DNA from: Acidobacteriota bacterium
GTDB lineage: Bacteria > Acidobacteriota > Terriglobia > Acidiferrales > UBA7541
NCBI GenBank assembly: GCA_003165465.1
Contig: PLUM01000057.1
Coordinates: forward strand, 1-40,187
Length of the DNA stretch: 40,187 nucleotides
Direction of reading: 5' to 3'
Position numbers and translations under genes: made by a program. Under the pieces are notes generated by a model. The model had not been told where the DNA came from. It made no database searches and worked only from the letters and a program-made list of their open reading frames with translations. This document shows, piece after piece, positions 33,113 to 40,187 of the stretch. Positions within the stretch are counted from its first letter, which is position 1; each line of letters opens with the position of its first letter.

Positions 33113-35374
33113 ATGACACTTCTTGACGAACTGAATTTCGGACAGAATCAAGCTGCAACCACCTTGGAAGGCCCCGTACTGATTCTTGCCGGGGCGGGCA
33201 CGGGCAAAACGCGCGCCATTACCTACCGGATTGCGCACCTGATCGAGCAGGGCGTGCACGGTGCCCAGATTCTGGCCGTGACGTTCACCAACAAGGCCGC
33301 GACGCAGATGAAAGAGCGCGTGCGGGACTTGCTTGTCCGCCAGGGAAAAACGTTCGACGATCCGTGGATCGGAACATTTCACGCGTTTTCCGCCTGGCTC
33401 CTGAGGCGCGAAGCCAAGCGGCTCGGACTGCCGCGCGATTTCAAGATTTACGACGCCGATGACCAGATCGCGACCGTGAAGCTCGCGCTGGAACATTTGA
33501 ACATCAAGGATCCGGGCGAGAAAATTCGCGGCCTGCTCGAACGTATCAGCTATGCGAAAAATCACGCGCAATCTCCCGCGCAGACGGCCACGGAGGCCGT
33601 GAAACACAATGACGCGCTGGGACTTACCGCGTCAAAAGTGTACGCCGAGTACGAAAAGATTCTTCACAAGGCGGCCGCGCTCGATTTTGACGATCTTCTA
33701 CTGCGCGCCGTCCAGGTGCTGCGCGAATTTCCGGAGGCGCGCACGGCCTGGCAAACGCGTTTCCGCTACATTCACGTCGACGAATACCAGGATACGAACC
33801 GCGTGCAGTACGATTTGCTGCGGCTGCTCGTGAACGAATCGCGCAACCTGTGCGTCGTCGGCGACGAGGATCAATCCATCTACCGCTGGCGCGGCGCCGA
33901 TATCGGCAACATTCTCCGCTTTGACGAGGATTATCCCGGTGCGCGCGTCGTTCGCCTCGAGGAAAATTACCGCTCGACGCAAAAAATTCTGGACGCCGCC
34001 GCCGGAGTCGTCTCGAACAATCGCCGCCGTCTTGGAAAGAATCTCAAGGCGACGCGCTCCTCGGGCAGCAATTTGGCATTTTTTGAAGGGCGCGACTCCA
34101 AGGCCGAGGCCGAGTACACGGCGGACCGCATCCGCATTCTCCACGGCGACGACCCGGCCCTGCACATCGCCATCCTCTACCGCACGAACGCGCAGTCGCG
34201 TTCGTTTGAAGAGGCGCTGCGTGCGCGCGGCATGCGCTACCGCATGCTCGGCGGCTTTTCGTTCTACCAGCGCGCCGAGGTGAAGGACGCACTCGCCTAC
34301 GCCCGCCTGGCAACTTTTCCGGACGACGACATCGCGCTGCTCCGCGTGATCAATACGCCCCCGCGCGGCATTGGAAAAACGTCCATCGACGCGCTCTCCG
34401 CCATTGCGCGGGAGCACGATATTTCCTTGTGGGCGGCCATCGAGAAAATGCTCGATCCAGCGGCCTCGGGCCGCTCGCTCGCGCCGCTCCGCGATTTCCG
34501 GACATTGATCGAAACTCTGCAACAGGAACTTTCCGCTTCTTCGCCAGCAGCCTTCCTGCAATCGGTCCTGACGCGCAGTGGATATCTCGATATGCTCCTG
34601 CAGCGCGACAACAGCGAGGACACGGCGCGCGCCGACAACCTGCGCGAACTGGTCAACGCCATGGCCGAAGGCGACGAGCGCGGCGAAACGCTCACCGACT
34701 TCCTCGACCACGCCGCCCTCGTCAGCGATGCCGATAATTTTGACGAAGACGCGCTGATCACGCTCATGACGCTGCACAGCGCCAAGGGACTCGAATTCGA
34801 TCACGTATTCCTCACCGGCATGGAGGAAGGCATCTTCCCCCACAGCCGCTCGCAAAACGACAATGAAGAACTCGAGGAAGAGCGCCGTCTGTGCTACGTG
34901 GGAATGACGCGCGCCAAGCAAACCCTCACGCTCACGCGCGCCGTGTACCGCCGCATGTACGGCTCCGAGCGCCTCACCGGCTCCATGCCCTCGCGATTCC
35001 TCCAGGAAATTCCGCCGGAATTGATCGACACGGCGGCCGGTTCCCTGGCCGAAGCCGGCGAGACGCGCCGCTACGAACCCGATCCCGAGTACTCCTACAG
35101 CGAAGAGGAATTTTCGCGCCGCGTGAAGCGCATCGCTTCTCCTTCGCGCACGGCGAGCGAAGCTCCCAGCCGGCCGCGTTCGAGCGCCTCACCGCGCCTC
35201 GGCAAACAAGGCGCGAACCCGCTCATCGGCCAGCGCGTGCGGCACGCCATGTACGGCGCCGGAACGATCGTCGCCGTGGAAGGCGACGAACCGGAACGCA
35301 AGTTCACCGTACGCTTCTCCGATCACGGCACGAAAAAACTCGTGGAGCAGTACGCCAATCTGAGTTGGGCCTAA
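33113..35374 (+). CDS. pcrA: UvrD/PcrA-type superfamily 1 DNA helicase
   Basis: 753 residues. Motif I is LAGAGTGKT (25-33), motif Ia AVTFTNKAA, motif II HVDEYQDTNR, motif III VVGDEDQSIYRWRGAD, motif IV LEENYRST, motif V LMTLHSAKGLEFDHVF, and motif VI RRLCYVGMTRAK. It unwinds DNA 3'-5' in nucleotide excision and mismatch repair and replication-fork rescue. The C-terminal NPLIGQRVRHAMYGAGTIVA segment and the following beta barrel are the RNA-polymerase-binding Tudor-like domain typical of PcrA/UvrD. No DNA-repair genes adjoin it. Confidence 0.95.
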   Translation: MTLLDELNFGQNQAATTLEGPVLILAGAGTGKTRAITYRIAHLIEQGVHGAQILAVTFTNKAATQMKERVRDLLVRQGKTFDDPWIGTFHAFSAWLLRREAKRLGLPRDFKIYDADDQIATVKLALEHLNIKDPGEKIRGLLERISYAKNHAQSPAQTATEAVKHNDALGLTASKVYAEYEKILHKAAALDFDDLLLRAVQVLREFPEARTAWQTRFRYIHVDEYQDTNRVQYDLLRLLVNESRNLCVVGDEDQSIYRWRGADIGNILRFDEDYPGARVVRLEENYRSTQKILDAAAGVVSNNRRRLGKNLKATRSSGSNLAFFEGRDSKAEAEYTADRIRILHGDDPALHIAILYRTNAQSRSFEEALRARGMRYRMLGGFSFYQRAEVKDALAYARLATFPDDDIALLRVINTPPRGIGKTSIDALSAIAREHDISLWAAIEKMLDPAASGRSLAPLRDFRTLIETLQQELSASSPAAFLQSVLTRSGYLDMLLQRDNSEDTARADNLRELVNAMAEGDERGETLTDFLDHAALVSDADNFDEDALITLMTLHSAKGLEFDHVFLTGMEEGIFPHSRSQNDNEELEEERRLCYVGMTRAKQTLTLTRAVYRRMYGSERLTGSMPSRFLQEIPPELIDTAAGSLAEAGETRRYEPDPEYSYSEEEFSRRVKRIASPSRTASEAPSRPRSSASPRLGKQGANPLIGQRVRHAMYGAGTIVAVEGDEPERKFTVRFSDHGTKKLVEQYANLSWA

Positions 35375-35457
35375 ACGGCATTTCTCACTAGAACTTCACA
35401 ATTGTTGCAGAGCCGATTCTGTTTCCTGCATCGAAAGACCGGAATGGACGGTTTTCA

Positions 35458-35536
35458 GTGGCACAGGCTTCAGCCTGTGTGTTTTTGATTTGTGGCCAGC
35501 GAAAGTCAAAAGAACACAGGCTGAAGCCTGTGCCAC
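35458..35536. repeat. 79-bp palindromic intergenic repeat, copy B
   Basis: Same structure and length as copy A. Here the inverted arms extend outward to 31 nt without a mismatch (35450-35480 and 35514-35544), leaving a 33-nt spacer with the same TTTTGATTTG and GAAAGTCAAAAGAACA blocks. Spacer bases between these blocks differ from copy A, while the arms are conserved, as expected of a hairpin-selected element. Confidence 0.85.
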
Positions 35537-35576
35537 TGAAAACCTTCGCCCGCCTGAAGGCGGACGCTACACATGC

Positions 35577-35635
35577 CACGTTTTTGATTTATGCCGGCTC
35601 GAAACGGCGAACAGGCTGAGCCTCATCCTGCCTAC
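35577..35635. repeat. Decayed third copy of the palindromic repeat
   Basis: CACGTTTTTGATTT is followed after about 18 nt by GAACAGGCTGAGCCT and CCTGCCTAC, in the order and nearly the spacing of the right two-thirds of copies A and B. The left arm is replaced by an unrelated palindrome, CCGCCTGAAGGCGG. Confidence 0.5.
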
Positions 35636-35720
35636 AAAACCCAATCCCGCCTGTTGCAGACCGGCCCGCCCCAAGGTAGAGTCACTTCGATTACCAGCTC
35701 CCGCGTGAGGATGGTGCCGA

Positions 35721-37265
35721 TTGAGTTCAGGGCTGTTCCGCGTCAAAAATATCGACCAGCTGATCTCCGATGCGGACGAGCCCGAACGCAGGCTGAAAAA
35801 ATCGCTTGGCTGGCTGAGCCTCACATCGCTTGGCATCGGCGCGGTGATTGGTTCCGGAATCTTCACGGTTGTCGGAACGGCCATCGCGGGACAAAAGTTG
35901 CAAGTTTCCTCGATCCTCAACGCGCCCCTGCTTGAATATCTGATTTACAGATCTCCATCGTTTGGCCGCCCGGGAGCCGGACCGGCCATCGCCATATCGT
36001 TCCTCCTCGTGGCGATTGTGTGCGGCTTTGCCGCGCTGTGCTACGCGGAGCTTGCCGCAATGATTCCGATTGCCGGCAGCGCATACACGTACACTTACGC
36101 CACCATGGGCGAGCTGATCGCCTGGATTATCGGCTGGGATCTGATTCTCGAATACGCCGTCAGCAACATGGCCGTGAGCGTCGGCTTCTCGGCCCACGTC
36201 GTCGGATTGCTGGACTGGTTTGGCATCCATCCCAATCCGCGCTGGATTTCTCCCGCGTATCTTCCCAGCGGCCTCAGCGATTTTGCCGGCAACGAACTGT
36301 TGCCGCCCGGCTGGCACTTCGGCTTCAATTGGCCCGCGTTCCTGATCGTCATGATGCTCACCGTCGTGCTCGTGCGCGGCATCCGCGAGTCGGCCGAGAC
36401 CAACAATGTGATGGTCCTGCTCAAGATTGTGGCGATCGTCGTGTTCGTCGGATTCGGCGCAAGATTCGTTCACCCCGTGAATTGGCATCCCTATGCGCCA
36501 AACGGCTGGCCGGGAATTCTGACGGGCGGCTCGATCATTTTTTTCACGTATATCGGCTTCGATTCGGTCTCGACCGCCGCCGAGGAAACCAAAAACCCTC
36601 AGCGCGACATTCCCATCGGAATCATCGCCACGCTGGTGATTTGCTCGATTCTGTACATTGCCGTGGTCGTCATTCTCACCGGCCTCGTCCCCTGGCAAAC
36701 GCTGCTCGATGACGCCGCCCCGGTCGTCAACACGCTGAAGCGACTCAATCACGACAACGTTCGTCTTGTCGTGCTCCTCGGCGCGCTGCTGGGAATGATC
36801 TCCTCGCTGCTCGTCTTTCAACTGGGTCAGGCGCGCGTGTGGTTTGCCATGTCTCGCGACGGCCTGCTGCCGCGAATTTTCAGCCGCGTCCACACGAACT
36901 ATCGCACGCCCGATTTTTCCACGTGGGTCGCCGGTTTCGTCGTCGGCATTCCCGCCGGATTGCTGGACATTGGAACCCTTGCGGACCTTTCGAACATCGG
37001 CACGCTGTTTGCCTTCGCGCTGGTCGCGGGCGGCGTCCTGATCCTGCGCTACCGCGATCCGGGCCGGCACCGCGCCTTCCGCGCTCCCGGCGGGCCGATC
37101 GCGCCCATCATGACGATTTTCACCTGCCTGCTGCTGATGGCCGGCTTGCCGATCATGAATTGGATTCGTTTCTTTGTTTGGCTGGCCATCGGCCTTGTGA
37201 TCTACTTTTCCTACAGCCGCAAGCGCAGTACCCTGCAGGCGCAGGCGGGAGTCGTCCAAAAATGA
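35721..37265 (+). CDS. APC-family amino-acid permease
   Basis: 514 residues from TTG 35721; no in-frame ATG precedes it. About 12 membrane helices. The first carries the APC signature GIGAVIGSGIFTVVGTAIAG; later FFTYIGFDSVSTAAEETKNP and FQLGQARVWFAMSRDGLLP are typical of the cationic amino acid transporter (CAT) branch. It probably imports amino acids by H+ symport; the substrate cannot be set from sequence. Its TGA overlaps the next ATG (ATGA at 37262), coupling it to the deaminase gene. Confidence 0.88.
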   Translation: MSSGLFRVKNIDQLISDADEPERRLKKSLGWLSLTSLGIGAVIGSGIFTVVGTAIAGQKLQVSSILNAPLLEYLIYRSPSFGRPGAGPAIAISFLLVAIVCGFAALCYAELAAMIPIAGSAYTYTYATMGELIAWIIGWDLILEYAVSNMAVSVGFSAHVVGLLDWFGIHPNPRWISPAYLPSGLSDFAGNELLPPGWHFGFNWPAFLIVMMLTVVLVRGIRESAETNNVMVLLKIVAIVVFVGFGARFVHPVNWHPYAPNGWPGILTGGSIIFFTYIGFDSVSTAAEETKNPQRDIPIGIIATLVICSILYIAVVVILTGLVPWQTLLDDAAPVVNTLKRLNHDNVRLVVLLGALLGMISSLLVFQLGQARVWFAMSRDGLLPRIFSRVHTNYRTPDFSTWVAGFVVGIPAGLLDIGTLADLSNIGTLFAFALVAGGVLILRYRDPGRHRAFRAPGGPIAPIMTIFTCLLLMAGLPIMNWIRFFVWLAIGLVIYFSYSRKRSTLQAQAGVVQK

Positions 37266-38296
37266 AAAACTCCCTGTCCGAATCCGTTTTCGCCGCTCTG
37301 CCAAAGGCCGAGTTGCACGTCCATCTGGAGGGCGCCATCGCGCCTGCCACGCTCGTGGAACTCGCCGCGCGCCATGGCGTCACTCTTACCCCTGAAGAGA
37401 CCGCACCACGTTACGCTCCCGGAACCTTCGACCAATTCATCGAAAATTTCATCTGGATCACTTCGTTTCTGCGAACTCCTGAAGACTACGCCTTGATCGC
37501 CCGGCGCTTCGCCGAATCCATGCGGCGGCAAAACGTCCTGTACGCGGAGGTCACGCTCTCGATCGGCGTCATGTTCCGCCGCAAGCAGGATCCCGCAGCG
37601 AATTTTGCCGCGCTGCGCGACGCCGCCGCCGAGGTTCCCGGCGTCCAACTGAAATATATTTTCGATGCCGTGCGCCAGTGGGGCGCCGCGCCCGCGATGG
37701 AAGTCGCGCGGATCGCCGCTGAACTTCGCTCGCCCGACATCATTGCCTACGGCATTGGCGGCGATGAACTCGGACTGCCCACAATCGACCTATGCCCCGT
37801 GTATGAATTCGTCGCCAGCCAGGGCATGCACCGCCTGATCCACGCCGGAGAAATCGGCGGCCCGGAAATTGTCCGCGAAGCCGTGGAACTGCTGGGCGCG
37901 GAGCGCATCGGCCACGGCATTGGCATAATGCGCGACGAGCGCACCATGGACTTCATCGCCGCGCGAAATATCCCTCTCGAAGTCTGCCCCACGAGCAATC
38001 TTCGCACCGGCGCGCTGGCCCGCCAGATCGGCCAGCCCACGGCCGGTTACGAACAGCACCCGCTCCCCATATTTTTCCGCCGCGACCTTCCCGTAACGCT
38101 TTCGAGCGACGATCCCGCAATGTTTGAAACGTCGGTGAGCGACGAGTACCGCCACGCGCATCGCATGGGATTCACGCCTCGCGAGCTCGTTCGCCTCGCC
38201 GAGGCCAGCTTCCACCATTCCTTCCTCGCTCCGGACGAGAAGCGCGCCATGCTCGTCAAATTTCATTCCGGCGTTGCGGCGCTGGGCTTGGTATAA
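37262..38296 (+). CDS. Adenosine-deaminase-family enzyme, possibly aminodeoxyfutalosine deaminase
   Basis: 344 residues from ATG 37262, overlapping the permease stop by 4 nt; the frame is open further upstream but that part reads across the permease gene. Metal and catalytic residues are all present: His19 and His21 (ELHVHLEG), His194 and Glu197 (IHAGEIGG), His218, and Asp283/Asp284 (LSSDDPAMF). Family members remove the amino group of adenosine, adenine or 6-amino-6-deoxyfutalosine. The SSDDPAMFETSVSDEYRHA form resembles the ADAL/aminodeoxyfutalosine branch, which would place it in menaquinone synthesis, but no other mqn gene is nearby. It ends TAATG with the purS region. Confidence 0.85.
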   Translation: MKNSLSESVFAALPKAELHVHLEGAIAPATLVELAARHGVTLTPEETAPRYAPGTFDQFIENFIWITSFLRTPEDYALIARRFAESMRRQNVLYAEVTLSIGVMFRRKQDPAANFAALRDAAAEVPGVQLKYIFDAVRQWGAAPAMEVARIAAELRSPDIIAYGIGGDELGLPTIDLCPVYEFVASQGMHRLIHAGEIGGPEIVREAVELLGAERIGHGIGIMRDERTMDFIAARNIPLEVCPTSNLRTGALARQIGQPTAGYEQHPLPIFFRRDLPVTLSSDDPAMFETSVSDEYRHAHRMGFTPRELVRLAEASFHHSFLAPDEKRAMLVKFHSGVAALGLV

Positions 38297-38297
38297 T
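38289..38297 (+). promoter_or_regulatory. Extended -10 promoter of purS
   Basis: TGGTATAAT is a perfect TGN-TATAAT extended -10 element at the end of the deaminase gene. It ends 7 nt before ATG 38305, so the message would begin at or next to that ATG. No -35 box is needed or evident. Confidence 0.45.
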
Positions 38298-38304
38298 GCC
38301 CGGG

Positions 38305-38547
38305 ATGAAAGCACATGTGTGGGTCATGCCCAAGCGCACTGTCCTCGATCCGCAGGGGCAAGCCATTCAGCACGCCCTTTCTTCTCTCGGATTCAGTGAG
38401 GTCCGCGATGTTCGCCAGGGCAAGTTTTTTGTCCTCGATCTCAACGGCGTGGCGCGCGAAGCCGCCGAAAAACAGGTCGAGCGCATGGCCACGGAAATCC
38501 TCGCAAACCCCGTAATCGAGGAATTTCGTTACGAAATCGTGGAATAG
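38305..38547 (+). CDS. purS: Phosphoribosylformylglycinamidine synthase subunit PurS
   Basis: 80 residues from ATG 38305, the start that matches the family's usual MKA-V-V opening; an ATG at 38296 would add three residues and overlap the deaminase stop. The PurS core KRTVLDPQGQAIQHALSSLG and the closing strands (VRDVRQGKFFVLDL, NPVIEEFRYEIVE) are clear. PurS bridges PurL and PurQ in the fourth step of purine synthesis. Neither partner gene adjoins it here; glmS follows instead after 144 nt. Confidence 0.93.
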   Translation: MKAHVWVMPKRTVLDPQGQAIQHALSSLGFSEVRDVRQGKFFVLDLNGVAREAAEKQVERMATEILANPVIEEFRYEIVE

Positions 38548-38691
38548 CCCCGGTTTTTCTAAAATGGGGTGAGTTGCCGGCTTGAGGAAACACCCAAACT
38601 CACTCATCCAAATTCGCCATTCCCTTTGTGTTACTCTTTTTTATGCGGGCCTCCATGTCCGTCGCCCAGCTGAACACCCGGAGATGAAACT

Positions 38692-40187
38692 GTGTGCGGA
38701 ATCGTCGGATACATCGGACCCAAGAAAGTTGTCCCCTTAATTTTGGATGGCCTGCGCCGCCTCGAATATCGAGGGTATGATTCGGCCGGCATCGCCGTGG
38801 TCGGATCGGACGGAAAAATACAAATTCGCCGCGCTCCCGGCAAGCTGCACAATCTGGAAGAAGTGATCCGCCAATCGCCGATTGACGGCTCCTACGGCAT
38901 CGGACACACGCGCTGGGCCACGCACGGCCGCCCCACCGAGGAAAACGCCCACCCGCACCGCGACTGCACGGGCAATATCGTCGTCGTCCACAACGGAATC
39001 GTCGAGAATTACGTGGAGCTGAAGCGCCAGCTCCAGCAAGAAGGACACAAGTTCGTCACCGAGACAGACACCGAAATCATCGCCCACCTCGTCGAGAGAT
39101 ACATGAAGGATGGCGGCCCGCTTGAGGACGCCGTGCGAAAGACCGTGCGCCAGCTCACCGGCGTCTATTCCCTGGCGATTCTTTCCGCCTCCGACCCGAA
39201 CAAAATCATTGCCGCACGCACCGGCCCGCCATCCGTGATCGGCGTCGGCGAGGGCGAGTATTTCGTCGCGTCCGACATTCCCGCGATCCTCGCGCACACG
39301 CGCGAAATGTTTTTCCTCGCCGATGGCGACATTGCCGTGCTCACGCCGCAGGGTGTTCGCGTCATGGACCTCGATGGAAATACGATCCAGCGCGCCACGC
39401 AGCACATCGCCTGGGATCCGATCATGGCGGAAAAGGGCGGCTTCAAGCATTTCATGCAGAAGGAAATCTTCGAGCAGCCGCGGGCCGTTCGCGACACGCT
39501 GCTTGCAAGCGTGGCGCTCGATTCCGGCAAGGTGTTCCTCGACAAAATGGACATTCGCGAGCAGGAGTTCCGCGAGTTCACCAGCGTCAAGATCGTGGCC
39601 TGCGGCACAAGCTGGCACGCCGGGCAAACCGGCAAATTCATGATCGAGAAGGTCGCGAAAATTCCCGTCGAAGTGGATTACGGCAGCGAGTTCCGCTACC
39701 GCGACCCGATTATCGATTCGAAGACTCTTACGATCTGCATCAGCCAGTCGGGCGAAACCGCCGACACGCTGGCCGCGCAGCGGGAAGCCAAGCAGAAAGG
39801 CTCGAAGACCCTCGCCATCTGCAACGTGTACGGCTCGATGATCACGCGCGAGGCCGCGGGAACGATTCTGACGCACGCCGGGCCGGAAATCGGCGTGGCG
39901 TCCACGAAGGCTTTTACCGGGCAGCTCACCGCGCTCATGCTGCTGGCGATGTACCTCGGCCAGGTGCGCGGCACTCTCCCCGAGGAACATGAAAAAAATC
40001 TTATTCAGGAATTGATGCGCCTCCCGCACAAGATGGAAACCGTGCTGCACGGCGACGAAGCGGGAATCTACGAAACCCTTGCACGCACTTTTTTCCGCCA
40101 CACCAATTTTCTGTACCTCGGGCGCGGCATTCACTTCCCCATCGCCCTCGAAGGCGCTCTGAAACTCAAGGAAATTTCCTACATTCA
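38692..40187 (+). CDS. glmS: Glutamine--fructose-6-phosphate aminotransferase, C-terminus cut by the window edge
   Basis: GTG start at 38692 preceded by GGAG; 498 of about 610 codons are visible. The start is fixed by Cys2, the N-terminal nucleophile of the glutaminase domain ([20 protein letters not shown]). [16 protein letters not shown] and [20 protein letters not shown] follow. From about 290 the first SIS domain reads [20 protein letters not shown], then [18 protein letters not shown] and [16 protein letters not shown], and the second begins [20 protein letters not shown]. It makes glucosamine-6-phosphate, the entry to UDP-GlcNAc, peptidoglycan and lipid A. No glmS ribozyme-like core is seen upstream. 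Confidence 0.97.
   Translation, partial: MCGIVGYIGPKKVVPLILDGLRRLEYRGYDSAGIAVVGSDGKIQIRRAPGKLHNLEEVIRQSPIDGSYGIGHTRWATHGRPTEENAHPHRDCTGNIVVVHNGIVENYVELKRQLQQEGHKFVTETDTEIIAHLVERYMKDGGPLEDAVRKTVRQLTGVYSLAILSASDPNKIIAARTGPPSVIGVGEGEYFVASDIPAILAHTREMFFLADGDIAVLTPQGVRVMDLDGNTIQRATQHIAWDPIMAEKGGFKHFMQKEIFEQPRAVRDTLLASVALDSGKVFLDKMDIREQEFREFTSVKIVACGTSWHAGQTGKFMIEKVAKIPVEVDYGSEFRYRDPIIDSKTLTICISQSGETADTLAAQREAKQKGSKTLAICNVYGSMITREAAGTILTHAGPEIGVASTKAFTGQLTALMLLAMYLGQVRGTLPEEHEKNLIQELMRLPHKMETVLHGDEAGIYETLARTFFRHTNFLYLGRGIHFPIALEGALKLKEISYI

Larger units (their letters stand above)
35375..35720. other. Repeat-filled spacer between pcrA and the permease gene
   Basis: No gene is seen. The spacer carries copy B of the 79-bp repeat (35458-35536), a separate palindrome CCGCCTGAAGGCGG (35550-35563), and a decayed third copy (35577-35635). 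AGGATGG at about 35709-35715 may be the ribosome site for the following TTG start. Confidence 0.6.

Noticed and set aside
36839-37261. Upstream extension of the deaminase frame into the permease gene
   Set aside because: The added residues are the permease read out of frame; ATG 37262 matches the family start and overlaps the permease stop.
35727-37304. 525-codon minus-strand frame opposite the permease
   Set aside because: Highly charged Asp/Arg/Gln/His-rich translation typical of the antisense of membrane-protein genes.
38548-38691. glmS ribozyme or other riboswitch upstream of glmS
   Set aside because: The 144-nt spacer has no recognisable conserved core or stable extended pairing.
38737-40134. 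465-codon minus-strand frame opposite glmS
   Set aside because: glmS has a complete catalytic N-terminus and SIS motifs on the plus strand; the opposing frame has none.
1-40187. CRISPR array, prophage, intact insertion sequence or defence island
   Set aside because: No regularly spaced direct repeats, integrase, transposase, phage structural or restriction genes were seen anywhere in the window.

Overview
The window is a chromosomal stretch of a GC-rich, diderm (LPS-bearing) bacterium. Gene content and order suggest an Acidobacteriota/Terriglobia-like soil organism: an Mla-type lipid transporter, a Kdo/heptose LPS-core operon, def-fmt-rsmB-PASTA-rpe, valS-birA-coaX-hypothetical-rlmD-comEC, and several families of palindromic intergenic repeats. 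There is no rRNA marker, so this placement is an inference. Most of the window is housekeeping. Accessory signal is limited to the left edge, a vapBC module and the repeats.

Layout. 1-2300 (mostly minus): a truncated Met-rich secreted protein, a beta-barrel-like secreted protein, a broken lmo0937-family membrane gene, a decayed stretch and a PepSY protein. 2401-2740: a nested palindrome and tRNA-Leu(CAA). 2865-7091: an LplT-like transporter converging on an mlaE-mlaF-mlaD operon. 7284-15332 (plus): aroC, def, fmt, [vapBC on the minus strand], rsmB, a PASTA protein, rpe and a bamD-like lipoprotein. 15529-17109: a response-regulator receiver with a long disordered tail. 17238-26560 (plus): valS, birA, coaX, an unknown coiled-coil protein, rlmD and comEC, tightly packed and partly overlapping. 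26651-32226 (minus): waaA, lpxK, waaF, gmhB, waaC and an ICMT-like methyltransferase, with nearly every junction overlapping. 32398-40187 (plus): a secreted hypothetical, pcrA/uvrD, an APC amino-acid permease, an adenosine-deaminase-family gene, purS and the first 498 codons of glmS.

Functional themes. The envelope dominates: phospholipid transport (mla, lplT-like), LPS inner core (waaA, lpxK, waaF, gmhB, waaC), outer-membrane assembly (bamD), a PASTA protein, and amino-sugar precursor supply (glmS). Translation genes (def, fmt, valS, rsmB, rlmD, tRNA-Leu) and cofactor genes (birA, coaX) fill most of the rest.

Points worth a second look: a MlaF-type ATPase with Ser in place of the Walker B glutamate; a MlaD-type protein with an exact 34-residue repeat; -10 boxes lying only 6-7 nt before the start codon at def, vapB and purS; a vapB operator-like palindrome between its promoter elements; a broken lmo0937-like gene; and a 79-bp palindromic repeat present in two good copies and one decayed copy. 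I did not find a CRISPR array, an intact insertion sequence, a prophage or a defence island. No single wholly new system stands out.
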